64,000 bases of DNA from Pseudofabraea citricarpa. Lineage: Eukaryota; Ascomycota; Leotiomycetes; Helotiales; Dermateaceae. The notes below the pieces were generated by a model. The model saw only the letters and a program-made list of their open reading frames with translations, made no database searches and was not told where the DNA came from. Positions 28,331-41,660 of the stretch are shown in pieces (the stretch's first letter is position 1; each line of letters starts with the position of its first letter). The stretch covers positions 1 through 64,000 of the forward strand of contig JAPWGK010000016.1 of assembly GCA_029641185.1 (NCBI GenBank). Reading direction: 5' to 3'. The translations under genes and the position numbers were made by a program.

Positions 28331-29480
28331 AACTTAAGGTATTATAAAAGGATATTATAACCTAAGCTTTATACTAATAATAACTTATTAGTTATAAGCG
28401 GATAATTAAGTAATAAAGTAGCTTTATTAACTAATATAAGTAATTATTCCTAAGGAATAAAAAGGCTTAATAAAATCGTATAAAATAAAGCTTTATTATT
28501 CTTAATATTATTATAATCTTTTAGTTAGGTTCTTATAATATTTATAAGAGAATTATAGATATATATTATAAAATAAGAATTATAATTAACTATAAATAAC
28601 TAAACGTAATTATAATATTATAGGTATTTGGAATTAAACTTATATATAATCTTATAAGATTTTAAATTCGATTTATTAGTTTTTTTTATAATTATTATAT
28701 AATAGTAATATTCGTAAAAGTATAATATTCGTAGCTATTAACCTCTAAATTTATAGTAATAATATATATTAGTAGAAGCGTTATATAAGTTTAATATTAT
28801 ATATTAATCTTCCTTTTTATCGTTTTCCTCTTATATTTTAAGACTAGGTATAAATAAACTCGTATACTAAAGTATATAAAATTTTATCTAATATATATTT
28901 ATATTTCGAATACTCTTAGTTATATTAGAGTAATATATAAGATAGCTAAGAAGATACTAAGTAACCTAAGATTTTCTAACCTTTAAACTTATAATAAACT
29001 AGTTATAAGCTTTTAATATAAATTTATTAAATTTAACTATAAGGTTTAATAATATCTTATCTATTAATATATTTTAAATTAACTTTTTTATAATTAATAT
29101 AATAAGGAGATAATATCTAAACGAAAGTAATATATTTTATTATATAATTTATTATATAATAAATTAAAGAACTAATATAACTTAATAAACTAGTAAACTT
29201 AATATTATAGTTACTTTATATAATAAAAGCGATTATACGATTATATAGATTAATAAACTAATAATTTCTTTTTAGGAATATATTTTTATCTAGTATAATA
29301 TATATTTTATTATATAAATATTATAAAAATAAAAACTAGTATTATTTTATAAATTATTATAACCTTAAATTATTTATTATATTATCTTATATAATATCTC
29401 GAGTTTTAAACTTATTATTATATTTTTTATAAGTAGCCTTATACTTATATAATTAAAAATATAATATAATATAATTTAAG
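28330..29480 (-). pseudogene. Helitron linker between Rep and helicase
   Basis: Minus-strand translation continues with scattered stops. Near 28,640-28,830 it reads as an acidic stretch (EENDKKED) followed by a tyrosine-rich segment with LRILYFYEYYY, comparable to the H-L-C-xY-E-F segment often seen between the Rep and helicase halves of fungal Helitron proteins. Frame changes are likely, and I could not place the catalytic tyrosines of Rep. Confidence 0.55.
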
Positions 29481-29980
29481 TGTTATATAAAATAGTCTTT
29501 AAATATATTAATATCTTTTATTAGTCCTAGGTCGAATATTATCTAGTTATTAAAACTATAAAAAACCTTACTAAGCGCTAAGTCTATTACTTTATTAATT
29601 ATAATTAATAAGTAATATAATACTTTTATCTTATACTAGGGATTTATATTAAGTTATTCTAATATTTTATCTAACTCTTAATTATTTATAAGCTATAAAA
29701 AATTATATAAGTATAATATTATTCGCTTTATAGATTTAATAACTCTAAAGTAATTAATAATATATTCGAATATACTAAGATATAAATCTTTACTCTTATA
29801 TTATACTAAGTAGGAGAAGAAATTTATAATAATAAGATAAAAAAATTCTATAATTAATATAAGATCTTTTATTATTATAACTCGAATCTTTTATAATATA
29901 TTATTAATTTTATCTAAGATATTAATACCTACTAGGACTAAAATAAGCAGGTTATATAAGTTATTAGAGTTAATTATAAA
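29480..29980 (-). pseudogene. Helitron Rep (HUH endonuclease) domain relic
   Basis: About 165 codons stay in one minus-strand frame. Matches to the Helitron-like N-terminal/Rep family include a WFTxNPxDLxxP-like start decayed to FIINSNNLYN, an EFFHxxxxxFF-like block now EFFYLIIINFF, and the segment IFEYIINYFRVIKSIKR just before the HUH motif. At 29,705-29,713 the codons read Y-L-Y followed by NFL*L, where the family has H-x-H followed by a leucine/tryptophan-rich stretch: both histidines have become tyrosine (CAY to TAY), exactly what RIP does. The domain would nick and rejoin DNA during rolling-circle transposition. It is dead: stops are frequent and the metal-binding histidines are lost. 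Confidence 0.88.
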
Positions 29981-30300
29981 CTAGATAATAGTTAAATTAT
30001 AATAAATAATCTTAGAAAAAAGTTAATATTAAACCTAAAGTTTCTCTAACTAACTTTCTAAATTAAATAATAATATTATATATATATTATTAAGTAATTT
30101 ATAAATTATCAGATATTAGATAGGAAACGTTAATAGTAAAATTATTTATAGCTTATTTAAGTTTATTAGTACTAAGCGATAAAATATTAGACTTAATATC
30201 TTTAAAGTAAGTTTTCTAACTCTAAAGATTACTTTTAATTATAACTTAATAGAAAAGAATTATATTATAGAAAAAGAATATAAATATTAGATAAGAGTTA

Positions 30301-32509
30301 TATTTATATATAAATATTAGTAAAATATTAATTATAATTTATATAAATAATAATATACTAAATATATTTATACGAGTAATATTATATTATTTATTTAGTA
30401 AAAGTCCTTAGAGATAATAATATAAGTTACTAATCTTTAGAATTACTAAGATATTCTCTTAATCCGAATAAAAATAATATTAGGAAAGTAATAAAAAGTA
30501 ATCTAGATAAATATAAGAATTCTTTAGCTATAATTTTTATAATATATAATACCTAATATATAAGACTTTTTAAGTATTTGATATACTAGACTAAGATATT
30601 ATAATATCTACGTATTTATTATTTATTAATATAAAGTTTATATTTATATTTGCTTAAGTTATTATTAGATATATAATTTTATTATCTAATTTATTTCTAC
30701 TAAGTTCTTATCGTATAATATTTAACTAAGCGTAAAATATTATTATTAGATTAACTTCTTATATATATATATCTAAGAAAAATAAAATAAAAACGATCGT
30801 GCTAGGTTTTATATTACTAAGTATAATATCTAACTTATTTTAATATATACTTATATAAAAATTACTAATATATCTTTTATATATAAAAGATATAATATAA
30901 TTATTAATATTATTATACGATATATTAATAATCTTTATAAGAATAAATAAAATTAATAGTTATTAGTTTAATATTATATAGTTAATTAATATATTATAAT
31001 AATATAAATTATATTATATTAACTAAATTAATATATTAAGAATTATCTCTTTTCGAACTAAATAAAATCGAGCAAGTATATCTTTACTTAGTAAACTACT
31101 TTCCTTCTAAGTAATTATAATTATTATATATTTATATAATACTAGTATAAGAAGTAAATTAAGTAACTTACTAGGATCTTACTTTATATTAACTAAATAT
31201 CTCTAGTTATTCTTATAATTAACTTTTAATATATCTTTTATATTAGAACTAAGTTTTAAAAAAACTCTTATTATATAAGTTCTAGTAATTATAATTTCTT
31301 TTACAATTAATAAGCCTAAGAGTTTTATTAGATAATCTTAATATAATATTATATTAATAAAATTTAATTATAAGAACTTAGGTACTTACTTATTCTTATA
31401 TATTTTACTTATATATTATAAGTATAATATTAACTAGTTATTCTAATTAATATAATTATTAAATTAAAAAGTAAGGTATTTTTATTTAAAAGATATTATA
31501 TTATAGTCTTATAAGTTAACTTTTATAATATTAGTAGTTTTAAAAGTAATATTATAATAACTATAATAAGTTTAATAATTATTCTTTTTAATTTTATTCT
31601 AATAATCGTAAATAAAATTATAAATATTAAAAAAATCTAGTATTTCTAGAAAACTTTCTAGTTTTAATTATATTTATTAATAATAATCTTTAAGTATATA
31701 TAATATATTATTATTCTTAGTTATATTAGATTATTATATTAGATAATAAGATTATACCTAATATTATTTTTATTTTTTTATTACTTGCTTTTATTTATTT
31801 TTTCGTTTTTCTTAGATTTTAGCTTTATTAATATACTTATCGTTTAATTATTACTTTCTTATTATTACCTTCTTTACCTTAGATTTCTTTCTTTCGTATA
31901 ATTATTCTAATAAATATTACCTAAAGTCGATAATATTTTCTTTTTTATTATATTTTCTCTTATTATAATAATCTTTTATAATATATATATTAAATTATTA
32001 TATAATACTAGTTCGTATATATTAGAAGAAGAGATTATTTTAGAAAAGTTCTTATAATATTTTTTTATATTTTAAATATTATACTAAGTTAATATAATAA
32101 AATTAATATTATATTATTTTATAATATACTTAATTATATATAATTTTATATAAAAGCTATTAACTAACTTTAATTTATATTTTACCTTATTATTTATAAT
32201 ATTATTATAATTATAAGCCTATTAATTTAAGTTATACCTAAGAATATTAAATAAGATAATAATAAAGTTTTAGATATATCTATAATTAAGTATATTATTT
32301 ATTATTACCTTTGCTATAATATAACTTTTACTAGAATTATAAAAAAGGATTAAAAATTAATTAATATATAATATATAATTACTTTATATATAATATAAGT
32401 AGTATAATAATAAAATTAAGTACCTGAACGTATTATTATATCCCTAATAAGTTTATAAGAGAATAAAAATAATCGTATATATTATTATATTAATATATAA
32501 AACTTTATT
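30301..32509. other. RIP DNA, nothing recognised
   Basis: There is no recognisable gene or array. The left part may include the 5' end of the minus-strand Helitron. Confidence 0.4.
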
Positions 32510-33030
32510 CGTATAATAAGATAAATAATATAAAAGCTAAATATAATATTAAGAAGTATTATTTTATTTATATTATTACACGTAAGTTATATTATTTAAT
32601 TATTATAAAAGTTAAATAATATAATTATATATAATACTTCGCTTATAAAACTAGATATATTATAATAAGATAAATAAGATATATATAAGTATTAATTTAA
32701 TTATATAATTACTAATAAGTTATTTTATATAAATAATATAAAACCTAAATAAGATATTAATATATATTATTTCGTTTAAGTAAATATATAATTAACGTAA
32801 AAGCTAAATAACTATTAGTATATATTACTTTATTAATATAATTATAAGAAGGTAACTTTATATAAGTATTATAAAAGCTAAATAAGATATTTATACGTCT
32901 TACTTTATCTAAGAAATTATATAAATAATATAAAAACTAAACGAAATATAAAAATAAGGTATTTTATTTATATAAATATAATTATATTATATTATATAAA
33001 TAATACTAGAAACTTAAATATAATATAAAT
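32510..33030. repeat. Degenerate tandem repeat, ~67/133-bp unit
   Basis: The word aaa-rctaaat (variants) recurs at about 32,533, 32,608, 32,741, 32,801, 32,874, 32,932 and 33,006. The intervals alternate near 58-60 and 73-75 bp, summing to about 133 bp, which suggests a dimeric higher-order unit. Copies are strongly diverged. Confidence 0.55.
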
Positions 33031-34994
33031 ACAAGATAAGAACAATAAAAACTTATTATATAAAGAGTAGAAATACTAAATTAGCTTCCTTTATATATTA
33101 TACTTAGATACTAATAAGATTTTAGTAAAAAACTAGTATTATTATATTATATTTAATTCTAAAAGAAACTAGATAATATCGTTTATCTTATAAAGCTATT
33201 AAAAATAATATTTATTTATATACTAGGATATAAACTATTTTATAATAACCTAAAATATATTACTTATAATATTAATACTTAGTATATATAATAATATATA
33301 CTAAGTATTCTTCTAAGTATATTATATTAGATTATTTTAAAACTTTAAGATTAACTTAAATTAAAGTATTACTTAGTAGTCGGCTAATATAATCGATTAA
33401 TATACTTATCTAGCTTATAATTTATTATATTTAAACGGTAAATACTTTATTATTCTAATTATCTTTATTATTTTATTTTTTATAATACTTATAATAATAG
33501 TTTTTACGTTTTTATTTTAAATATCTTTATATTAAGTAAATATATTTAATATAACTCCTAAAGCTAAAGTAATAAGAGAGAAGAGAACTTAGGATACTAA
33601 AGGCTTAATAAGCTTAAAGATATCTAGGATTATTAATACGCTAGGTATATATTAAAGCTTTATATTATTATATATTAACTAATATTTTAATTAGTTACGA
33701 TTTTTTTAGTTATAATATTACTAACTATAACTTTATTAATTATAATTTTACTAACTATAATATTATAAGCTATAATATTCCTAATATAAAATGTTATTAT
33801 AATAATAATAAAGTTTACCTTAAAATTAAACTTAAAATAATCTCTTATTAGTATTCTAATAATTATACTTAATATTATAAATATTCTAAATATAAAAGTT
33901 TTTCTTAACTTTAAATTATATATTATAAATCTTTTTACTAATTAGAAAGTTATAATTATATAGAAATAAAACCTACTAGGTTCTAGAGGCTAGTAATTAT
34001 ATTAAATCGACCCGAATATAATAATAATTATTAAGATAATAAAAGTAATTATTATTAGGGTTATTATATTTAGTAGCCTAAAGGAATTAAGTAAAAAATT
34101 TTATAACTAGAATTTATAATTATAAGTAATTATAAATTATCTTATAATAATCTTATATATCCTTACTTAGGTATAATATTTAGTATTATTTAGTTATTTA
34201 CTTATATTTTAAGCTAAAGAAAAAGATATTAACTCTTAATTTATTAGAAAACGAAAAATAAATTATAAGAATCTAGAATTTCCTTTTATTTATAATAATA
34301 AGAAGCTTCTTAATATAAACTTTCTAGGTTCGTTTAAGTACGTATAAGATATTAAAACTAGTAATATTATTAGTATAATATTCAAGTTAATAATATAAAA
34401 CGTAAAAAAAAGACCTAGTATTTTATTTAATCTTAAAAGAATATAAGATATTATTATAAGCTTATATACTAGAGAGAAGATATTAATTCTAAGAAAGTAT
34501 TAAAATAATATAATTATAATAAATAATAAGAATAATAAAAGTCTAAGTAAGATAAGAAAAATAAATTAATTTATAATAAAACTATTAATTAATATCTTAA
34601 ATATAATAATATTATTTTAATTACTTATTATAAAATATAATAATAATAAATTAGACTTCTTTTAATATATCTTAAATTAATATATATTAATAAATAATAA
34701 TATAAAATAAATTATATTATTAAAAATAATATATATACGAAGTAAGATAATCTTATTAAAATAATAATAAATCATATATAACCTAGAATATAAGATAATA
34801 TACCCTTAACTTAGATAAAAAAGATAGAAAGATAAAATATATATTTATACGTAATAAGTATAAATTATAATATTATTAATATAAGTAAGAAAGATATAAA
34901 AATAAAATTACTAATATTATATAAGAATAAATCTATAAACTCTTAAATAATATAAGCTAAAGCAATTAACTAAAAAGATAAATTTAAAAGTTTA
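33031..34994. other. RIP DNA, nothing recognised
   Basis: There is no gene. A minor local repetition of actataatatta-type words lies near 33,700-33,780. Otherwise this is unstructured RIP DNA. Confidence 0.45.
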
Positions 34995-35925
34995 GATAAA
35001 ATAGCTAGCTTAAATATCTATTTATTATAAGTAGTTTTAATAATTAATAGTTATAAGTAATATAAATAACTAACTAAAATAACTAGTTCGAATAATTAAC
35101 TATAATAAATAATATAAATAATTAACTAAAATAACTAGTTATAATAATAAGCTAAAATAAATAGCTAAAATAATAAACTTAAATAACTAGTTCTAATAAC
35201 TAGTTATATTAAGTAGTATAAATAGCTAACTAAAATAACTAGTTTTAATAATAAGCTAAAATAAGTAGTTTTAATAATTAATTATTATAAGTAGCGTAAA
35301 TAACTAGTTATATTAAGTAGCGCAAATAATTAACTAAAATAAATAGTTCTAATAGTTAATTATAATAGATAATATAAATAGCTAATTAAAACGACTAATT
35401 ATAATAATAAACTAAAATAAATAGCTAAAATAATAAACTCAAATAGCTAGTTCTAATAACTAGTTATATTAAGTAATATAAATAACTAACTAGAATAAGT
35501 AGTTAAAATAATAAACTAAAATAATTAGTTCTAATAATTAACTATAATAAATAGTATAACTAGCTAACTAAGATAGCTAGTTCTAATAATAAGCTAAAAT
35601 AAGTATCTAGAAAGACGAACTAAAATAAGTAGTTCTAATAGTTAATTATATAAGGTAGTTATAATAACTAGCTATAATAAGTATTATAAATAACTAGCTA
35701 AAATAAGTAGTCCTAATAACTAGCTACGATAAGTAGTATAAATAGCTAACTAAAATAAGTAGTTTTAATAGCTAGATAAAATAATTAGTTTAGTTTAATA
35801 ACTAACTTTAATAGCTAATATAAATAGCTAGTTATAATAACTAGCTTAAATTATTATTATAAATAATTATCCCTAATAACTAGATAAAATAATCCGTATA
35901 AATAGGTAATTAATAAACTAGTATA
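34995..35925. repeat. 13-bp minisatellite, locus 2 (reverse orientation)
   Basis: Array of aactagttataataa- and aataactagttctaat-type words, the reverse complement of the motif at 1,965-2,775. The basic step is about 13 bp. The words tagctaactaaaataa and gttatattaagtag appear many times. The array is over 900 bp long with no coding frame. Confidence 0.85.
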
Positions 35926-36109
35926 CTCCGGTTATATATTATAATAATAATAGATAATATAATAGCTAAAGTATAAACTTATAAAATAATTATAAAACCT
36001 AAAAAATATATAATAATAAGTATTATATAATAATATTCTATAAAAACTTAGATTATATTTAGCCTTATAAAGCGATATATAATAAGATAATCTTTTACTA
36101 ATAGATTAC

Positions 36110-36285
36110 CTATAATATATATAAGTTATTACTTTTATTACTTAGAAATAATATTCTCTTTAATATCTTATAAAACTAATTCTTATTACCTAGTAAGTTC
36201 TTATTATTATAAAATCCGAATCGTAGGAAAAGTACTTATAATTACCTTTAATACGCTTATAATTACTTCTAGTATAAACTTACGT
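36110..36285 (+). repeat. Short dispersed repeat, copy 2
   Basis: Matches the second half of copies 1 and 3: a ttcttattacc-tagtaagttcttattatta block, then aaaagtacttataattacc and taatacgcttataattac. The first half (the aatttagctaataatacgc start) is not visible here, so this copy is 5' truncated or more decayed. Confidence 0.7.
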
Positions 36286-36994
36286 ATAATTTTAGTTTAT
36301 TATTATATATTATAAAATCCTCCTAGGTTTTATAAAATTTATTCTTTTATAATATCTTATTATTTATAGCCTTTAGTTAAGAAAGCTACTATTATTAAAG
36401 TTATAATTACTCTTATACTAATTAGTCTAATTTATATAAGAACGCTTTAAACCCTTACTCTTAAGTAGAGAACTTACTAATAGATAACTTACCTAATAAA
36501 AAAGAAGCTTTAAAATATAAATAAAATATAAAAAGTAGAATTAAATAAAAGTTACGTTTATTTCAATCGAAGCTTAAATAAGAGTTAAGGGATATTATAT
36601 ATAAAAAAGAACCTAATAGTATAATACTTACTTAATAAAAGTATAAAAGTAACAAAAACCTAAATATAAAAGGAATATTATAATAATTACTTATCTTAAG
36701 TATATACCTTAAATAATCGTATAATCTTATTAAGATTATTAGTAATACGTTTTATTTAAGTAATTAATATATTAGCTTAATTAATATATATCTTAGTCTT
36801 AATAGAAACTAAAACTAAAATAAAATAAAAATAATAGCTACTTTCTTCTTCTTAATATAAATAAAATTAAAATATACTAAGTTTTTATCTGTAAAACGTA
36901 AGAATATAAGATAAACTACTTAATATTAATAGGAAAGAAATTTAAAGAAAACAAGAATATTATTAATAATAAAAAGATATTATTTATTTTTATA
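36286..36994. other. RIP DNA flanking the Gypsy element
   Basis: No gene or repeat was recognised up to the 5' LTR. Confidence 0.45.
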
Positions 36995-37181
36995 TGTATT
37001 ATAATAATAGTTTTATTACTTGACTAATTAGTTAGCTAGCGTACGTATTATTATTATAATACCACCTAATAATCGGGTCGCGTTCGGCTTATATATATAT
37101 TTTAAGGGTAAATTCCTCTTTCTTTCTTAAAGATAAATTATATTATAATATTATAATATTCTACTTATAATTACCCTTATA
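36995..37181 (+). repeat. 5' LTR of the Gypsy element
   Basis: It starts with a surviving TG at 36,995 and matches the 3' LTR across gctagcgta, taataatcgggtcgcgt, tatattttaagggtaaattc and ctacttataattac; it ends at a TA (former CA) at 37,181. At 187 bp it is short, as in many fungal Gypsy elements. The sequence just after it should hold the primer-binding site, but I could not match it to a tRNA end. Confidence 0.9.
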
Positions 37182-37399
37182 TTTTTTATCTTTTTATCCC
37201 TTAGGAGAATAACCTATTATAATTATACGAACTTAATACGAAATTAATTCGAAATCGAAATAATATCGTAAAATAAAATTAATAGCTTAGCTATCTAATC
37301 TTAAGCTATTACTCGCTCTTAATTAACTAATTTAGGTAATAAGAAGGAAAAAGAACGAAACTAAAGCGATAATAACCTTATCCTAGTTTTATCTACTAG

Positions 37400-38620
37400 T
37401 AATAATAAAGATAAAAAGACTATAAAATTAATACGACGAATCGATACTACTAAGATAAATACGAAACAAAAGCGTAAGATCTTTATTATAATTAAAGCGA
37501 AAAAGAAAGCTATAAAAAGGAGAATAAAAGAACTATAATATTTAGAAGAGGAATAATAATACTTAGATATTAAGCTTAGGGGGCTACTTAGTAATATAAA
37601 TAAGAGAAAAAGTCTCCTAATAAGAGAGATATTAGTATTTATCTAGCCTTAGAGTAATAATACTTATAAAAGAATACTTAATAAGATAGAAGATAAGAAG
37701 GAGAAGAAGGAACGCCTACGGAAGCGTAATAAGAGACTATCGATTAAGTTTTAGGATCTCTCTACTTATAAAAGTAAGAGTCTCTAGGAAATATAATCTT
37801 TTATAAGTATTATAGAACTTCGGTTTAGAATCGATAATAATAACCGATTTATTAATAATATAATACGAATTAGTTATTATATAATAGTATTTATAAAAGC
37901 CCTAGTAATAAAATAAAAACGACTCGATTAATATATAAGTATTAAAACGCTTAATTAGGAAAGCTTTAAAAAATAAATATTCGACTTTATATAAAATAAA
38001 AGTAATTATACTTTCGACGCTACTAATAAATATAAGCGAGCCTAGTAGAAATCTAGGTAATTTATTAATAAATTCGCTAGTTATCTTAATAATTTAGAAT
38101 TAGAATTAATTATTACTAACGACTATAATAGGAAGAATATATTCTATAATAAGTTAATACTAAAACTTAAAACGAATATAATTATATATAATAAAATACC
38201 TTAAACTTATATTAAACTTATATAATTAGTAACCCGGATTAAGAATACCTAAAAACTCTCTTTAGGACGGTTTAATAATAAATTACTTAGCTATAATTAC
38301 TTTAGTAAGAACTCGTATAAGGATCGACTTAACTAAAATTATACTAGATAAAGTAACTAATATAATAATAATAATAAGAGAGTAATACTTACTTATAAAG
38401 TAAATAATACGCTTATTACTAGTATTAACTTAAGGACTTACTAGAATTATAATAAGGTCGAGTATTTAGCCTAAGCTTATATAAAGCTAAAAAGAAACTT
38501 AATAATAAGATATTATAAGTATAATTAAGAAAGTTATACTTAACTTAATTACCTAAAACGATTAGGTTAAGGAAAAGATTAAGCCCTAAGAGTAATATAA
38601 TATTATTTCGTATAAGCTTA
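37400..38620 (+). pseudogene. gag relic of the Gypsy element
   Basis: Near 37,660-37,740 an acidic/basic, coiled-coil-like stretch (KIEDKKEKKERLRKRNKR) precedes a gag core. Around 38,059-38,108 the frame reads FINKFASYLNNLELELI, resembling the conserved F-A-x-Y-L-xx-L-E segment of fungal Gypsy gag. A readable segment with YIKLI*LVTRIKNT follows, then a basic Asn/Ser-rich tail near 38,260-38,400. A zinc knuckle could not be confirmed. Stops are TAA/TAG. Gag would form the virus-like particle. Confidence 0.8.
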
Positions 38621-38859
38621 ATATAATATCTAATATACTAAAGACTAATTATTCTTATCTAGATTACTAATACTAATAGAAACTAGAGGATAAAATAAGC
38701 TTTTATTAATAATAAGGCTAAGGCGAATTATATATAATAAAGTCTTGCTACTAAGTATAAATAAATATTAACAAATAATAAAAATAAGAAGCTAGCTACT
38801 ATTAATAGTTAGAAAATTTAGACTTATAATAACTATAAGATTAATATTAGGATTACTAA

Positions 38860-39080
38860 TAATAGAGATAATATAGCTATATACTAGTAATACTTTATAG
38901 CTTATAATTTTAATCTTTCTAAAATTAATATTATTTTAGGATATCTATAGTTAGTTATAATAAACCTACGAATTAACTAGGCTAAGAAAACCTAGTTATA
39001 CTAGAAGCTAGGTATTATTTAGATTATTATTATCTTAAAATTTACTAAGTTCTTATAATAAGAGGTACTTATAAGTTACC
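38860..39080 (+). pseudogene. Protease C-terminal end of Gypsy pol relic
   Basis: The frame near 38,905-38,990 reads NLSKINIILGYL*LVIIN followed by LRINWAKK. This resembles the segment after the retropepsin fold, where Gypsy elements have an I-L-G-x-P-W-L motif followed by N-P-x-I-D-W. The catalytic D-S/T-G could not be placed with confidence. Confidence 0.7.
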
Positions 39081-39199
39081 TTATAATAATACTAGCGCTT
39101 TATTATAAGAGGATCGGGGCGCTTATATAAGCGTAACTACCTATAATACCCTCGGCTTATAATAAATATAATAATATTTTTAATAATACGACTACTTTT

Positions 39200-39995
39200 A
39201 TACTCCTATAATATTACCCTATAGAATATAAGATCGACTTAATAGAAAGTAAGGAATTATTATAAGAGCTTATTTATATACTTTTAGAATTAAAACTTAA
39301 GATATTATAAGAGTATCTTAATATTATTATAATCTAAGACCGGATTTAGCGCTCGATTAACCTAGTAAGAGCCCCGATTATATTTATTCCTAAAAAGAAT
39401 AAAAGACTTCGACTTTATATAAATTATAGAAAGCTAAATTAGGTAACTATTAAAAATCGTATTCTCTTACTACTAATTAAGGAAACTCTTAATAGGTTAT
39501 ATTATACGAAATTATTTATAAAACTCGATCTAAAAGATATATATTATTAGATTCGGATATAATCTAGAGACAAATAAAAAATAGCTTTTCGAACCTAATA
39601 TAAGTATTTCGAATATACGATTATATTATTTAGATTATTAAATGTATTTACTACGTTCTAGGTATATATTAACTAAGCTCTCTTAGGGCTAATTAATATA
39701 ATATATATAATTTACCTTAATAATATCCTAATATTTTCGGAAGATCTAAATTAGTACGAATCTATAATAAAAGAGGTCTTAGATCGCCTACGAATCTATT
39801 AACTTTATATTAACCTTAAAAAATATAAATTTAATACTAATAGTATAGAATTCTTAGGCTATATTATAAATACCTATAAAATTACTATAAATCTAAAGTA
39901 TATTAGGGTAATTAAAAAATAGCTTACTCCTTATAATATTAAGAATATATAAGTATTTTTAGGGTTTATTAATTTCTACTAGCGTTTTATTATAA
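39200..39995 (+). pseudogene. Gypsy reverse transcriptase relic
   Basis: The frame from 39,341 reads APIIFIPKKNKRLRLYINYR, then LN*VTIKNRI, then KLFIKLDLKDIYY and IAFRT*YKYFEYTIILFRL, all canonical Ty3/Gypsy RT segments. The catalytic box at 39,713-39,724 is YLNN where the family has YxDD: both catalytic aspartates are now asparagine, the G-to-A result expected from RIP on TTGATGAT. IEFLGYIIN (about 39,850) and VFLGFINFY*RF (about 39,955) follow in order. The first active-site aspartate (KLDLKD) survives. The enzyme would copy element RNA into DNA; it is dead. Confidence 0.95.
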
Positions 39996-40049
39996 TATAT
40001 TCGAGGGTAACCTAAGAGTTATTTAATCTCCTAAAAAAGTTAATAAAGC

Positions 40050-40530
40050 TTTTTAAAATAACGATTCGAGTATATTAGGCCTTTAAAACTCTTAAAACTA
40101 AATTCCTAGTAGCTCTAATACTAAGGTATTTTAATCTTACTTTACTAATTAAAATAAAAACTAATATATTAGGAATAACTGCTACTAGTATATTAATATA
40201 ATTATTTTATAATAGAAAGTAGTATTTAATTACTTTTTATTCCTATAAGTTCTCCCTAGCTAAATCTAACTATAAAACCTATAATACTAAGTTACTAGTA
40301 GTAGTTTTAGGTTTTAAGTAATAAAGCTATTACCTTTATAATATTCCTAAGGTAATAATAATACGAACTAATTATAATAACCTTAAATATTTTATAACTA
40401 AGAGAACGTTAAACGGGTGTTAAAGCTACTAGGCTAAAAAGTTAGCCTAATACGATTTCGTACTAGAATATAAGCTAGGTAAAACTAACCTAGTAGATAG
40501 CTTATTATAAAAGCCTAACTATAAGTTAAT
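40050..40530 (+). pseudogene. Gypsy RNase H relic
   Basis: Directly follows RT in the same pol relic. It reads AFKTLKTKFLVALIL, then KTNILGITATSIL (family T-D-A-S position), YSYKFSLAKSNYKTYNTKLL (about 40,240-40,305, the Y-S-R-K-L-S-P-A-E-x-N-Y segment) and FVLEYKLGKTNLVDSLL (40,458-40,510), which stands for the Y-x-P-G-K-x-N-x-x-A-D-x-L-S box. It would degrade the RNA strand during reverse transcription. Confidence 0.92.
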
Positions 40531-41029
40531 AGTCGAAAAGGTAAAGTAAAAGGTAAAGATATTATTATCCTTATATATAAAGTTATAATATATAACCTAA
40601 GGTATTATTAGAGTAATTATAAGAAACCTCTAGCGCTAGTAAGAAAACTTAGGGCTTAGGTAACCTAAAACTAATAAGATATTAGGGCTAGAGGATAATC
40701 CTAACTTCCTAATAAGAGAGCTAATATAAAATTATAATAGAGATATTATTATAAAGCGTCTTAAGCCTACTACTAGTACTACTAGTTATAAATAATATAT
40801 ATTATAGGTAGTTATTAATAAGGTATTTCGTTCTAAAATAACGTACGGCCTATTAATAAAAATAATACGAGATATTCTTTTTTAGTTATAAAAGGTTAAC
40901 TCTTTTATAACTAAGAAACGTTTTAAATTATTACTTAAGGGAGCTAATATTAGGATAAAGAAAGCTAAATAAGAGATAAATCCTAAGAGGCTACTTTATT
41001 ATAACTAACGTATTTATATACTAGTAAAA

Positions 41030-41660
41030 GCTATTATCCGGGCCGAAATCCTTATAATATATTATAATAACTTATATATTAGGTATTTTAAGTTTAAAAG
41101 AATATTAAAGCTAATATATAAGTTATACTTCTAGTAGGGCTTATAATATAACGTAAAAAACTACGTATAAACCTATAAGATATATTAATAGATAAAATTA
41201 AAGTAATACCACTTATATAATAAGCTTATATTACTTCTAGTCTCGACTAAACTATAATAAGAGATTATAATAGACTTTATTACTAGGCTATCTCCTAGTA
41301 AATAATAAGGGTATATATATAACTTAATACTAGTAGTTATTAATAGATTCTTAAAGATAGCCTAGTATATTCCTATTACAAAGAAGATTAATATATTAGA
41401 GCTAATAGAGATTTTTATTTCTTAAATCTAGAAAGATTTTAGGACTCCTAAAAATATAACCTTCGATCGTAACCTATAGTTTACTAGTAAGTTCTAGGGT
41501 ATTATTATATTCTATCTATAAGTCTAATACTAGCTTAGTATTACTTTCTATTTATAAACTAATAATTAAATAAAAAGATAAAACCAAACGCTAAAGTAAT
41601 ACTTATATACTTATTATAACTTTAGATAAACTAACTAAGCTTCGAAACTTACTCTTACTA
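41030..41660 (+). pseudogene. Gypsy integrase relic
   Basis: The HHCC zinc finger (about 41,030-41,205) reads ILIIYYNNLYIRYF and later NYVQTYKIY*, with His and Cys positions turned into Tyr. The core begins near 41,270 with IIDFITRLSPS, keeping the first catalytic Asp. LILVVINRFLKIA*YIPITK follows (41,320-41,385), then FDRN*FTSKF (second Asp kept, near 41,465). The third-residue region near 41,560-41,595 reads NKKIKPN, with the expected Glu now Lys. It would insert element DNA into the genome. Confidence 0.92.

Larger units (their letters stand above)
26250..30300 (-). mobile_element. Helitron relic (Rep-helicase), RIP-inactivated
   Basis: The minus strand carries, in order, a Helitron-type Rep domain (about 29,980-29,480), an unassigned linker (about 29,480-28,330) and a PIF1-type helicase (about 28,330-26,350). 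Rep followed by a helicase is the diagnostic architecture of autonomous rolling-circle Helitrons. Both halves are full of TAA/TAG, and key residues have changed in the direction RIP predicts. The ends are approximate: I could not identify the 5' TC end, the CTRR 3' end or its hairpin, all of which could have been altered. Nothing suggests captured host genes. Confidence 0.85.
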
